A stretch of 64,000 bases of DNA from Agromyces flavus (GTDB lineage Bacteria > Actinomycetota > Actinomycetes > Actinomycetales > Microbacteriaceae): contig NZ_LT629755.1 in NCBI RefSeq assembly GCF_900104685.1, positions 3,596,001 through 3,660,000 of the forward strand, given 5' to 3'. This document shows positions 43,299-52,262 of the stretch, one piece after another; positions within the stretch are counted from its first letter, which is position 1; each line of letters starts with the position of its first letter. Position numbers and translations under genes: made by a program. The notes beneath the pieces are model-generated. The model had not been told where the DNA came from. It did no database searches and saw only the letters and a list, made by a program, of their open reading frames with translations.

Positions 43299-43811
43299 AT
43301 GCTCCGCCGCCACGCCAGGCTCGGCACGTCGATGGGCGACCTGCTGGTCGTCGCCGACGACGGCGGGCTCACCGGCATCTACTTTCCGAGCCACTGGCAT
43401 CCGCCCGCCGCGGGCTCGCTCGGGATCGACGTCGACGCCCGAGGTGACGCCCTCTTCAGCCGGCTCGGTGTCGAGCTCGACGAGTACTTCGCGGGACGCC
43501 GCATCCGCTTCGACCTGCCGCTCGCGCCGGTGGGCGACGAGTTCCAACACGCGGTGTGGGCGATGCTGCGCGACATCCCCTTCGGCGAGACCGTCACGTA
43601 CGGCCAACTGGCCGAGCGGCTCGGCGACCGGAACCTCGCCCGGCGCGTCGGCGGCGCGGTCGGGCGCAACCCGATCAGCATCCTCGTGCCGTGCCATCGC
43701 GTCGTCGGTGCCGACGGGTCCCTCACCGGTTATGCCGGCGGACTCGACCGTAAGCGGCAGTTGCTCGAGCTCGAGGGCGCCGAGGTCGTCGCCCAGCGGC
43801 GACTGTTCTAG
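43299..43811 (+). CDS. ogt: Methylated-DNA-protein cysteine methyltransferase (Ogt type)
   Basis: A 170-residue suicide repair protein that removes alkyl groups from O6-alkylguanine. The acceptor is Cys132 in VPCHRVVG, and the DNA-binding helix has VTYGQLAERLGDRNLARRVGGAVGRNP. The start at 43299 is chosen because upstream residues look non-coding; a GAGAAT hexamer six bases before it could be the -10 box of a leaderless transcript. It stands alone. Confidence 0.92.
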   Translation: MLRRHARLGTSMGDLLVVADDGGLTGIYFPSHWHPPAAGSLGIDVDARGDALFSRLGVELDEYFAGRRIRFDLPLAPVGDEFQHAVWAMLRDIPFGETVTYGQLAERLGDRNLARRVGGAVGRNPISILVPCHRVVGADGSLTGYAGGLDRKRQLLELEGAEVVAQRRLF

Positions 43812-43859
43812 GCGCGTCATCCGCTCAGCGCGCCGTCGCCGCCGCCGACCGGCACGGAT

Positions 43860-43915
43860 GCATGAGAATCCCGGACATGCCAAGCCTGAGGCGCCCTTGT
43901 TCCGGAGTCTCCTGC
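43860..43915. repeat. Decayed copy of the 32038-32093 hairpin element
   Basis: The left part (43860-43879, GCATGAGAATCCCGGACATG) matches 17 of 20 bases of the left arm at 32038, and the right part (43896-43915) matches 16 of 20 bases of the right arm. The spacer is again 16 bases. The arms still pair at about 15 of 20 positions. It sits in the 291-base gap between Ogt and the nitroreductase-like gene, which otherwise shows no gene. Confidence 0.72.
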
Positions 43916-44102
43916 GTTTCGCAGCGTTGCACCGTCGCCCCCGCCCGCGCGCCGCGCGCCACGCGAGTATGAAGGATGACGCGAGTCAGGCCGCTCGTAC
44001 GTCACCCCTGATGCGTCCCATCCTCCGAACTCGAGCACGCAGCGAACGCTCGCGGCCTCGGGCGCGGAACGACGGCGAGCTGGTGCGGAGTGACTCGATC
44101 CG

Positions 44103-44501
44103 TCACGCACCCGCCTCCCGCAGCAACCGGAACTCGTGGCGGCGCAACAGCGTGAGCAACCACGACGCCGGCGGGCCGAACGCCCGCCGACCGGCATCCG
44201 TCGGCATCGGCTCGATCGCGCCGATCTCGAACGGCCGGCCCTTCCAGACGACCGTGCCGCCGCCGGCGGCGACGAGGTTGCGGTACCAGTTCACCTCGGG
44301 CCCGTATGTGAGCTCGGCGACGAACCCGCCCGGCACGCGCGCCAGGATCAGCGGCGTCTCGAACGTGCGGCCCGACTTGCGGCCTGTGTGCCGCACGAGC
44401 GCGAACGGGCCGGCGCCGCGGCGCGCCATCCGGAGCGTCAGCGGGTTGAGGGTGCGCTGCAGGACCCGAAGCCAGGCACGCTTCACCCGCCCCATCGCCA
44501 T
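44103..44501 (-). CDS. Deazaflavin-dependent nitroreductase family protein
   Basis: A 132-residue member of the DDN/FDOR split-barrel family that uses F420 or related cofactors. Signatures are LVRHTGRKSGRTFETPLIL, NWYRNLVAAGG and the C-terminal LLTLLRRHEFRLLRE. The start ATG at 44501 is preferred; a longer form to 44540 would overlap the stop of the permease gene at 44521. Substrate unknown. Confidence 0.85.
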   Translation of the reverse strand: MAMGRVKRAWLRVLQRTLNPLTLRMARRGAGPFALVRHTGRKSGRTFETPLILARVPGGFVAELTYGPEVNWYRNLVAAGGGTVVWKGRPFEIGAIEPMPTDAGRRAFGPPASWLLTLLRRHEFRLLREAGA

Positions 44502-44520
44502 GGGGCCAGCGTACGGTCCG

Positions 44521-45534
44521 TCAGGTCCGGTCCCTCCCATACGCGGCGAGCACCGCGAGGATGATGACCCCGTAGATGAGGTTCTGCATCGTCGCGCCGA
44601 GGTTGAACACCGCCACGAGGGTCGCGACCTGTCCCAGCACCAGCGCGCCGACGAAGGTGCCGACCATCGAACCGCGACCGCCGAACATCGAGGCGCCGCC
44701 GACGATCACGGCGGCGACCGAGCCGAGGAGGTACGGGTTGCCCATCGTGGTCTCGGCCTGCGAGTAGTAGCCGACGATGACGATGCCGGCGAACGCGGCG
44801 AGCAGGCCGGAGACGGCGTACCCCGAGATGCGGATGCGGGCGACGGGCTGGCCCGCGAGCCTGGCGGCGTCCTCGCGCGAACCGACGAGGAAGAGCGATC
44901 GACCCCACCCGGTGTAGCTCAGGATCGCCTGCAGCACGAGCATCAGCACGAGCGCCAGCGGCAGCACCGCGGCGATCGACAGCCCGAGGAACTCGATCTG
45001 GTTCGAGGTGATCGACTTCACCAGGTCGGGCACGACCGTGAGCTCCGACAGGGGGAAGTTCAGCAGCAGCAGGCCGAAGAGCAGGCCGTTCATGGCGATC
45101 GTCGTCACGATCGGGGTCAGGCCGACCTTCGCGACGATCACGCCGTTCAGGATCCCGATGACGAGCCCGCTCGCCAGCGCGAGGGCGAGCGCGACGACGG
45201 GGCCGAAGGACGAGTTCCAAGTGAGGAACCCGAGGGCCGCGAAGGCGATCGTGTTCGGCACCGAGAGGTCGATCCCGCCCTGGATGACGGCGATGGTCTG
45301 CCCGTACGACGCCACGGCGAGGATCGCCGCGAAGGTCGCCGTGCTGATCAGCCCCGGCATGCTGAAGAGCGACGGCCGGAGGAGCCCGCCGATCACGAAG
45401 AGGGCGAGGAAGATCAGGATGCCCCATCCGGCCCGCGGCATCCGCGACAGGACGCGCGAGTACGCGCCCTGCCTCGTGCCCGGGGCGTCGGAGACATCCG
45501 TCTGCTCATTGACGACGGTCTGCGTGTCACTCAT
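44521..45534 (-). CDS. Ribose-type ABC permease (RbsC family), second subunit
   Basis: A 337-residue CUT2-type permease with about ten hydrophobic spans; the conserved VASYGQTIAVIQGGIDLSVP and GGASMFGGRGSMVGTFVGAL segments are RbsC hallmarks. Its start overlaps the end of the adjacent permease by eight bases. Two different RbsC-type subunits in tandem suggest a heterodimeric channel. Cargo is unknown but should match the divergent catabolic operon. Confidence 0.9.
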   Translation of the reverse strand: MSDTQTVVNEQTDVSDAPGTRQGAYSRVLSRMPRAGWGILIFLALFVIGGLLRPSLFSMPGLISTATFAAILAVASYGQTIAVIQGGIDLSVPNTIAFAALGFLTWNSSFGPVVALALALASGLVIGILNGVIVAKVGLTPIVTTIAMNGLLFGLLLLNFPLSELTVVPDLVKSITSNQIEFLGLSIAAVLPLALVLMLVLQAILSYTGWGRSLFLVGSREDAARLAGQPVARIRISGYAVSGLLAAFAGIVIVGYYSQAETTMGNPYLLGSVAAVIVGGASMFGGRGSMVGTFVGALVLGQVATLVAVFNLGATMQNLIYGVIILAVLAAYGRDRT

Positions 45535-46552
45535 GGTGGCCCCTTCGCAGTGCGGATTGCCGGATGAAGAACTGGATGATGCGGGGGATCACGACGACCG
45601 CGAGGATGATCAGCGCGCTGATGACGTACTGCCAGTACGAGTTGATCCCTGCGAAGAACAGCAGGTTGCCCACCATGCCGAGCACCGCGGCGGCGATGAT
45701 CGTCCCCAGGATGCTGCCGCGTCCGCCGGCGAAGGCGGCGCCCGAGAGCGCGACGACCGCGATGGAATTGAGCAGGTACGGGTCGCCGCTGCGGGGATCG
45801 CCCGTCATCGTCGAGCCCGAGAGCAGCACTGCGCCGAGCGACACGACGGCGCCCGACACCATGAACGTGACGAGGATCGTCAGCCGCGGCTTGAGCCCGG
45901 CCGACTGCACGGCCGCCCGGCCCGATCCGACGCCGTACACCTGGCGCCCGAACGCCGTGCGCTGCAGGAAGAACCAGAGGCCGACGGCCACGAGTGCGAG
46001 CCAGACGAGGGCGATCGGAACGAACGGCATGAGCTCGCCGCTCGTGGCGAGGTAGATGTCGGCGCTCAGCGCGCCGCCCGGACGATCGAGGATCTGCCTC
46101 GCGAGGGCCGCGTAGATGAACGCCGTCGCGAGGGTGACGGCGATCGCCGGCAGGTTCGCGTAGGCGACGAGCACCCCGTTGATCGCTCCGCAGAGGATGC
46201 CGGTCAGGATGCACAGCGCCAGCGCGCCGGGCGCCGACAGGCCGGCGATCTGCGTTGCGAAGACGACGTTGCACAGGCTCGTGATGGCGCCGATCGAGAT
46301 GTCGATGCCGCCGATCAGCACGATGAGCAGCTGGCCGAGAGCGATGAGCGCGAGCGGGGCGATGAGGTTGGCCGCGGACTGCAGCTGGAAGCGCGTGAGC
46401 AGGCCCGGGTTGATGACGACGTAGACGCCGAAGAACACAACGAAGGCGAGCACCGGCGCGAGAGCGCCGTCGTAACGGAGCCGGCGTACTCCGGTGCCGA
46501 CCCGGCCGGGTGCCGGCGCCGCGGTGGCGATGGTCGTGGTCGTGGGGCTCAT
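45527..46552 (-). CDS. Ribose-type ABC permease (RbsC family), first subunit
   Basis: A 341-residue CUT2-type permease: ALGQLLIVLIGGIDISIGAI and GAAFAGGRGSILGTIIAAAV are the family blocks. It starts at 46552 in an ATGA overlap with the ATPase gene and ends in an overlap with the next permease, so all three are co-translated. Confidence 0.9.
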   Translation of the reverse strand: MSPTTTTIATAAPAPGRVGTGVRRLRYDGALAPVLAFVVFFGVYVVINPGLLTRFQLQSAANLIAPLALIALGQLLIVLIGGIDISIGAITSLCNVVFATQIAGLSAPGALALCILTGILCGAINGVLVAYANLPAIAVTLATAFIYAALARQILDRPGGALSADIYLATSGELMPFVPIALVWLALVAVGLWFFLQRTAFGRQVYGVGSGRAAVQSAGLKPRLTILVTFMVSGAVVSLGAVLLSGSTMTGDPRSGDPYLLNSIAVVALSGAAFAGGRGSILGTIIAAAVLGMVGNLLFFAGINSYWQYVISALIILAVVVIPRIIQFFIRQSALRRGHHE

Positions 46553-48087
46553 GCGGTGCCCACCGCCGCTCCGACGATCGCATCCGGCGTGATCTGGTCG
46601 CCTTCGAGCACGCGGGCGACGCGCCCGCGATACAGCACGGCGACGCGGTGGCACAGGTGCACGAGCTCCTCCACTTCGGTCGAGAACCAGATGATCGCGA
46701 CCCCCGACTTCGCGAGCTCGAGCATCGCCGCGTACAGCTCCTGCTTCGCTCGCACGTCGATGCCGCGGGTGGGATCGTGCAGCAGCAGCACCGAGCGGTT
46801 CCGGTCGATCCAGCGACCGAAGACCACCTTCTGCTGGTTGCCGCCCGACAATGCGCCGACCGCCTCGTTCGGCCCCCGGGTGCGCACGCTCAGGCTGCCG
46901 AGTACGCGGTCGACCCAGCTCCGCTCGCGGCGGAGCTGCACGGGTCCGCCGGGTGCGATCGGTCGCAGCCACGGGGCGAGCAGGTTCTCGCCGACGCTCA
47001 GCGTCAGCGCGAGCCCCTCGGTCTTCCGGTCCTCGGGCACGAAGCCGACGCCGCGACGCACGGCGCGCGTGGGCGTGAGGTGCCGGGCCGGTCGGCCGCC
47101 GATGGTCCACTCCTCGGCCAGTGCCGGTGTAGCACCGAACAGGCAGCGCAGCAGCTCGGTCTGCCCTTGGCCCTGGAGACCGCCGATCCCGACGATCTCG
47201 CCGCGGTGCGCGGTGAGGTCGACGCCGGTCAGGGCCTCGGAGCGGAGGCCGCGCACCTCGAGGGCGAGCGGTGCATCGGCCGCGGGCGCGTCGGGCCGGT
47301 CGGGGAAGTGGCGGCGCGCGGTACGCCCCGCCATCTGCGAGACGAGGTCGTCCTCCGACCACGACCCTCTGGTGAACTCGCCCACCGAGGCGCCGTCGCG
47401 GAGGACGGTTCCGCGATCGGCGATCTCGGAGATCTCGCCGAGGCGGTGGGACACGTAGATGACGCCCACCCCTTGCACTGTGAGTTCGCGGATCCGGGCG
47501 AACAGCCAGCTCACGCCGGTGGGGCTCAGAGCCGACGACGCCTCGTCGAGGATCAGCAGCTTGGGATCGGCCGCGATCGCGCGGACGATCTCGATCACCT
47601 GACGGTCGGCCAGGCGCAGGTCGCCGACGACGGACGACGGATCCAGGTGGGTGACGTCGAGACGGGCGAGGAGTTCCTCGGCCTGCTCGCGCGCCTTCCG
47701 CTGTGAGAACATGCCGCGCCCGCGTCGTTCGGGCAGCATCAGGTTCTCGGCGACGGTCCAGTCGGGCACTAGCGCGAGTTCCTGGAACGCGCACGCGACG
47801 CCGCGTTCGCGGGCCTCGGCGATAGATGTCACGTCGAACGGCTCGCCGTCGAGCGTGATCCCGCCCGACGTCGCCTCGGTCGCTCCGGCGAGGATGCGGG
47901 ACACGGTGCTCTTGCCCGCGCCGTTCTCGCCGACGAGGGCGAGCACCTCGCCCGGCATGCAGCTGAAGCTCGCTCCGTCGAGGGCGCGGACGGCGCCGTA
48001 TCGCTTGGTGAGATCGGATGCCACGAGCAGTGGCTCCGTCCGGAGCACCGCGTCGGGCGCGGTGCTCCGGAGGGTCAGGTTGTCCAC
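46549..48087 (-). CDS. Ribose-type ABC ATPase with two nucleotide-binding domains
   Basis: A 512-residue RbsA-like protein. The first domain has Walker A GENGAGKST, signature-region LRLADRQ and DEASSAL. The second has the usual degenerate Walker A (GLQGQGQTELL), signature LSGGNQQK and DPTRGID. This two-domain form powers CUT2 sugar importers. It is the second gene of the leftward operon, 27 bases after the binding-protein gene. Confidence 0.93.
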   Translation of the reverse strand: MDNLTLRSTAPDAVLRTEPLLVASDLTKRYGAVRALDGASFSCMPGEVLALVGENGAGKSTVSRILAGATEATSGGITLDGEPFDVTSIAEARERGVACAFQELALVPDWTVAENLMLPERRGRGMFSQRKAREQAEELLARLDVTHLDPSSVVGDLRLADRQVIEIVRAIAADPKLLILDEASSALSPTGVSWLFARIRELTVQGVGVIYVSHRLGEISEIADRGTVLRDGASVGEFTRGSWSEDDLVSQMAGRTARRHFPDRPDAPAADAPLALEVRGLRSEALTGVDLTAHRGEIVGIGGLQGQGQTELLRCLFGATPALAEEWTIGGRPARHLTPTRAVRRGVGFVPEDRKTEGLALTLSVGENLLAPWLRPIAPGGPVQLRRERSWVDRVLGSLSVRTRGPNEAVGALSGGNQQKVVFGRWIDRNRSVLLLHDPTRGIDVRAKQELYAAMLELAKSGVAIIWFSTEVEELVHLCHRVAVLYRGRVARVLEGDQITPDAIVGAAVGTA

Positions 48088-48114
48088 AACGTCTCCTCGA
48101 TCGTCGGGCCGCGA

Positions 48115-49191
48115 CTACTTCTGGTAGAACGCGAGCACTTCGTCGACGGTCAGATCCAGGCCCGGGAAGTCGTAGCCGAGCTGGAAGTTGTCGGGCTGGT
48201 CGGGAAGGCAGAAGTCCTCGGCGTTCTCGTTCGTGATCTCGAGCGGCGGGAAGAACTGCTCCTTCTCGATCTCCTCGCCGTCGAGCAGCGCGACGGCCTG
48301 CTCGAGGCCCTTCGCGTAGATCGCCGGCTGGCCGAACACCATGTTGCCGACCAGGCCCTCGTCGGCGTGCTCGACGAGCGTGCACGCCTCGCCGTTGTAA
48401 CCCGAGCCGCCCACGACGGGCACGAAGTCGATCCCCGCATCGGCGAAGGCCGTCGGCACTCCCTGGCCGCCGGTGAGGAAGGAGTAGACGCCGCCGACGT
48501 CGGGGTTCGACTGGAGGATCTGCGCCATCGCCTTCTGCGCGTCGGCCTCGTTCCATCCGTTCGTGCCTCGAGCGACGATCGTCGCCCCGCCCTCGGTGAG
48601 CACGTCCTCCACACCGGGCATCGATCCGTCGTTGAGCGGGACGCCCGCGAGGCCCTCGAGCACCGCGACATCCGTGTTGTCACCGAGCTGGTCGACGAGC
48701 CACTCGGCGCCCACGGTCCCGGCGCTCGCCCAGTCGGTCGACACCGTGTAGACGTAGTCGTTGTCGTACGGGCCGCCGTTGGCGAACACCGGGATGCCGG
48801 CCGTCTCGGCCTGCGCGATGGCCGCGTCGGCGCCGGTCGCCGAAGCCGGGTCGAACAGGATCGCATCGACGCCTTCGGCGATGAGGTTCTGGATTGCCGC
48901 GTTCTGCTGTGCCGCGTCATTGTCGTTCGTTCGCACGATCTTGACTTCGACGCGGTCCTCGTACTCGGGACGCGCGGCGAGGGCCTGCAGCGACGCGAGT
49001 CCCATCTCGCGCCATGCCTGGCCGCCGAGCGGCTGCTGGAAACCGATGACGAACTTCTCGGAGCCCTCGGCGGCGGGGGCGGCGCCCTCGGCCGGGGCCG
49101 AAGTGCAGCCGGCGAGGACGGTGGTGAGGGCGACGGCGGTGGCCGCCGCGGCGGTGACGATGGCGCGCTTCTGGGTGCGTGAGGACTGCAT
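48115..49191 (-). CDS. Ribose-type periplasmic-binding lipoprotein
   Basis: A 358-residue type 1 binding protein. Lipobox TVLAGCTS; the mature domain begins KFVIGFQQPLGGQAWREMGL and contains LIAEGVDAILFDPASATGAD and GIPVFANGG, the ribose-binding pattern. AAAGGAGAAGC precedes the ATG at 49191; an upstream Met at 49239 is less likely. It is the first gene of the leftward transport operon, divergent from the Gfo/Idh gene. Confidence 0.9.
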   Translation of the reverse strand: MQSSRTQKRAIVTAAAATAVALTTVLAGCTSAPAEGAAPAAEGSEKFVIGFQQPLGGQAWREMGLASLQALAARPEYEDRVEVKIVRTNDNDAAQQNAAIQNLIAEGVDAILFDPASATGADAAIAQAETAGIPVFANGGPYDNDYVYTVSTDWASAGTVGAEWLVDQLGDNTDVAVLEGLAGVPLNDGSMPGVEDVLTEGGATIVARGTNGWNEADAQKAMAQILQSNPDVGGVYSFLTGGQGVPTAFADAGIDFVPVVGGSGYNGEACTLVEHADEGLVGNMVFGQPAIYAKGLEQAVALLDGEEIEKEQFFPPLEITNENAEDFCLPDQPDNFQLGYDFPGLDLTVDEVLAFYQK

Positions 49192-49280
49192 TGCTTCTCC
49201 TTTGAACATGCATGGGGGCGGCCCCTCGGGCCGTGTCACCGCCGATGTCGGCGGCTCCGGGACACTCGCCGCACGCTGTG

Positions 49281-49340
49281 TTGACGAATGCTGCGGGGGA
49301 CATTACCGTAACTTTGACAGCGCTGCCAGTAGCGCTATCA
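49281..49340. promoter_or_regulatory. Divergent promoter region with two LacI-type operators
   Basis: TTGACG (49281-49286) and TACCGT (49304-49309), 17 bases apart, form a plausible rightward promoter. Just downstream lie two LacI-like palindromes around AGCGCT: TGACAGCGCTGCCA (49315-49328, one mismatch per half) and GTAGCGCTATC (within 49327-49340). The LacI regulator at 57771 is the likely ligand-responsive repressor of both operons. The rest of this 252-base region shows no gene. Confidence 0.65.
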
Positions 49341-49443
49341 GAATCCCGAACGAGGCGTCGCCGAACGCGTCGCGCTGCCGGGACGACCCCCGCCGGGACG
49401 ACCGGCGAATCGCAATGACGCGAGGAGAGGAAACCCCATCACC

Positions 49444-50538
49444 ATGGCTTCACTGGAAGCGCAGACGTTCGCCCCCGACGTCGAAGTGCGCGAAACAGGG
49501 CTGCGGATCGGCGCCATCGGCGCGGGCATGATCATGGCCGACGTGCACCTCGAGGCCTACCGTCAAGCCGGCTTCGAGGTGGTCGCGATCGCTTCGCGCA
49601 CCGAGTCCAAGGCGGGCGCGCTCGCCGAGCGCTACGGCATCCCCACGGTGCATTCGACGCCGCTCGGGCTCATCGCGGATCCGAACGTCGACATCGTCGA
49701 CATCGCCTTCCCGCCCGACCAGCAGCCCGCCCTCATCCGTGCTGCCCTCGCCCAGAAGCACGTCAAGGGCATCCTCGCCCAGAAGCCGCTCGCGCTGACG
49801 CTCGACGAGGCAGTGGCGCTTCGCGACGAGGCCGCGGCCGCCGGCAAGGTGCTCTCGGTCAACCAGAACATGCGCTTCGACCAGTCCATTCGCGTGCTCA
49901 AGCAGATCCTGGACGGCGGCGAGCTCGGCGAGGTCGTGTTCGCGTCCATCACCATGCACGCGATCCCGCACTGGCAGGGCTTCCTCGAGGAGTACGACCG
50001 ACTGACCCTCGCCAACATGAGCGTGCACCACCTCGATGTGCTGCGGTTCCTCTTCGGCGACCCGGAGGAGATCTTCACGGCAACGCGAACGGATCCGCGC
50101 ACGCAGTTCGAGCACGAGGACGGCATCGTCGTCTCCACCCTGCGATTCCCCTCGGGAGTGCTCGCCGTGTCGATCGAGGACGTGTGGTCGGGTCCCCGCG
50201 AGGAGGGCTACGACTCCGACGCGTCGATCACCTGGCGCGTCGAGGGGACGAAGGGCGTCGCGAAGGGCACGATCGGCTGGCCGACCGGCGAACCGTCGAC
50301 CCTCACCTACTCATCGACCCTGACGACGGGCGGCCGCTGGGTGAGCCCGGAATGGGACACGCACTGGTTCCCCCACGCCTTCATCGGCGTGATGGAGCAG
50401 CTGCAGTACGCGCTCGCGACGGGCACCGAACCCAAACTCACCGTCGCCGACAACGTCCGCACGATCGCCCTGATCGAAGCCGGATACCGGTCGATTCTCG
50501 AGAACCGCCCCGTGCGGATCGACGAGATCCCGGCCTGA
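49444..50538 (+). CDS. Gfo/Idh/MocA family oxidoreductase
   Basis: A 364-residue NAD(P)-dependent dehydrogenase of the Gfo/Idh/MocA family. The Rossmann motif is IGAIGAGMIMADVHLEAY near residue 22, and QKPLALTLDEAVAL carries the conserved KP pair. First gene of the rightward operon. It probably oxidises the imported sugar, sugar acid or cyclitol, or its keto form. The downstream isomerase and SDR suggest successive oxidation-isomerisation steps. Confidence 0.88.
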   Translation: MASLEAQTFAPDVEVRETGLRIGAIGAGMIMADVHLEAYRQAGFEVVAIASRTESKAGALAERYGIPTVHSTPLGLIADPNVDIVDIAFPPDQQPALIRAALAQKHVKGILAQKPLALTLDEAVALRDEAAAAGKVLSVNQNMRFDQSIRVLKQILDGGELGEVVFASITMHAIPHWQGFLEEYDRLTLANMSVHHLDVLRFLFGDPEEIFTATRTDPRTQFEHEDGIVVSTLRFPSGVLAVSIEDVWSGPREEGYDSDASITWRVEGTKGVAKGTIGWPTGEPSTLTYSSTLTTGGRWVSPEWDTHWFPHAFIGVMEQLQYALATGTEPKLTVADNVRTIALIEAGYRSILENRPVRIDEIPA

Positions 50539-50578
50539 CCGACCACGAACCGACACCCACTGCAAAGGAGCACCCATC

Positions 50579-51493
50579 ATGATTCAAGTCGGCATCTTCT
50601 CGGGATACTTCCCGTACGACCTCGAGACCACGGCGCGCAAGATCCGCCAGCTCGGGTTCAACACCGTGCAGCTCGACCTGCACTTCACCGACATCGACCT
50701 GAGCGCCGGGCAGATCACCGACGAGAAGGCCAAGCGCGTGCGCGACACCTTCCGCGCGAACGACCTGCCGATCTGCGCCATCTCGGGCTACACCAACATC
50801 GTCCACCCCGACCTGGACGAGCGGAAGCGGCGCGTCGACTACCTCAAGGAGATCATCCGCAACGCCCGCAAGTTCGGCACGCCCTACGTCATCTCGGAGT
50901 CGGGCACCTTCAACAGCGAGAGCGACTGGGTGCACGACGACAAGAACAAGACGGCCGAGGGGTTCGACACCGCCCTCGAGGTGCTGCAGGACCTCGCCCA
51001 GACCGCCCACGACCACGGCGCGACGTTCCTCCTCGAGACCTACGTCAACAACGTCATCGGCTCCCTCGAGGAGACGCAGCGCGTCTTCGACGAGATCGAC
51101 CGCCCGGGCATCGAACTGCTCATGGACCCGACGAACTACTTCGAGACGCACAACATCGACAACCAGCGCGAAGTGCTCGGCGACGTCTTCGACGAGCTCG
51201 GGCACCGGGTGCGCATCGCCCACGCCAAGGACGTCAAGCGCTCGGGCGACGACAAGACCGAGAAGCACGCCGACATCGGCGATGAGAACGCCCTCGAGTC
51301 GCACACCTTCCGCGGCGTCGGCGAGATCGAGCTGCCCGCCGCGGGACTCGGCGAGCTCGACTACGAGTTCTACGTCCAGCGACTCGCCGAGAAGAGCCCC
51401 AACGTGCCGCTCATCATCGAGCACCTCGACGAGAGCGACGTGCCTCGGGCCAAGCGGTTCGTCGACGAGGTCCTGACGAAGGTGGGTGTCTGA
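50579..51493 (+). CDS. Sugar phosphate isomerase/epimerase family TIM barrel
   Basis: A 304-residue TIM barrel of the AP endonuclease 2-like family. Metal-ligand-like segments are YVISESGTF, FLLETYVNNVIG, LLMDPTNYFE, and RIAHAKDVKRSGD. Such proteins isomerise or epimerise sugars and inositol derivatives. It lies 40 bases after the oxidoreductase with GCAAAGGAG upstream of the start, and two bases before the SDR gene. Confidence 0.87.
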   Translation: MIQVGIFSGYFPYDLETTARKIRQLGFNTVQLDLHFTDIDLSAGQITDEKAKRVRDTFRANDLPICAISGYTNIVHPDLDERKRRVDYLKEIIRNARKFGTPYVISESGTFNSESDWVHDDKNKTAEGFDTALEVLQDLAQTAHDHGATFLLETYVNNVIGSLEETQRVFDEIDRPGIELLMDPTNYFETHNIDNQREVLGDVFDELGHRVRIAHAKDVKRSGDDKTEKHADIGDENALESHTFRGVGEIELPAAGLGELDYEFYVQRLAEKSPNVPLIIEHLDESDVPRAKRFVDEVLTKVGV

Positions 51494-51495
51494 CG

Positions 51496-52257
51496 ATGAC
51501 GACGAACCCGTCGGCACCCCGCGGCGCCGCCCTCGTCACGGGGGCGGGGGGTGCGCTCGGTCGAGCGATCGCCCTGCGCCTGGGGGCCGACGGGTTCGCC
51601 ATCGGCGTGCTCGGTCGTGAGAGCGATTTCCTCCGTGAGACCGCGAGCCTGCTGCAGGCGCAGTCCATTCCGCATCGCGTCCTGCCGGTCGACCTCAGGG
51701 ATGGCACGTCGATCGATTCGGCGCTGACCGAGGTCGAATCCGAGCTGGCGCCGCTCGCGGCCGTCGTGAACAACGCGGCCATCTACCCGGCGACCCCGTT
51801 CCTCGACATCACGCAGGACGAGTACGAGGACGTCGTGCGGGTCAACCAGACCGCCTACTTCCTCACCGCCCAGGGCGCGGCCCGCCGCATGGTGGACCGC
51901 GGGGCCGGCGCGATCGTCAACATCGGCTCCATCACCTTCCACGGTGGCTGGGCCAACCTGGCGAGCTACGTCTCGACCAAGGGCGCGTCGGTCGGACTGA
52001 CGCGAGCGCTCGCGCGCGAACTCGGGCCTTCGGGCATCCGCGTCAACGGCGTCTCGCCCGGCGCGTTCCCGACGAAGGCCGAAGAGATCCACGAGAACCC
52101 CGCGGAGTACAACCGATTCGTGATCGACCGCCAGTCGATCAAGCGTCGGGGCACCGACGCCGAGCTCGCCGCCGTCGTCTCGTTCCTCGTCGGTCCGGAC
52201 TCCGCGTTCCTCACCGGGCAGACGATCAACGTCGACGGCGGATGGATCATGGAGTGA
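51496..52257 (+). CDS. Short-chain dehydrogenase/reductase
   Basis: A 253-residue classical SDR. Cofactor motif TGAGGALGRAI at residues 15-25, NNAA, and the catalytic Tyr158/Lys162 in ASYVSTKG, with Ser in IGSITFHGG; the C-terminus ends FLTGQTINVDGGW. It probably oxidises a hydroxyl or the anomeric position of a sugar or sugar acid in this pathway. Confidence 0.9.
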   Translation: MTTNPSAPRGAALVTGAGGALGRAIALRLGADGFAIGVLGRESDFLRETASLLQAQSIPHRVLPVDLRDGTSIDSALTEVESELAPLAAVVNNAAIYPATPFLDITQDEYEDVVRVNQTAYFLTAQGAARRMVDRGAGAIVNIGSITFHGGWANLASYVSTKGASVGLTRALARELGPSGIRVNGVSPGAFPTKAEEIHENPAEYNRFVIDRQSIKRRGTDAELAAVVSFLVGPDSAFLTGQTINVDGGWIME

Positions 52258-52262
52258 ACCAG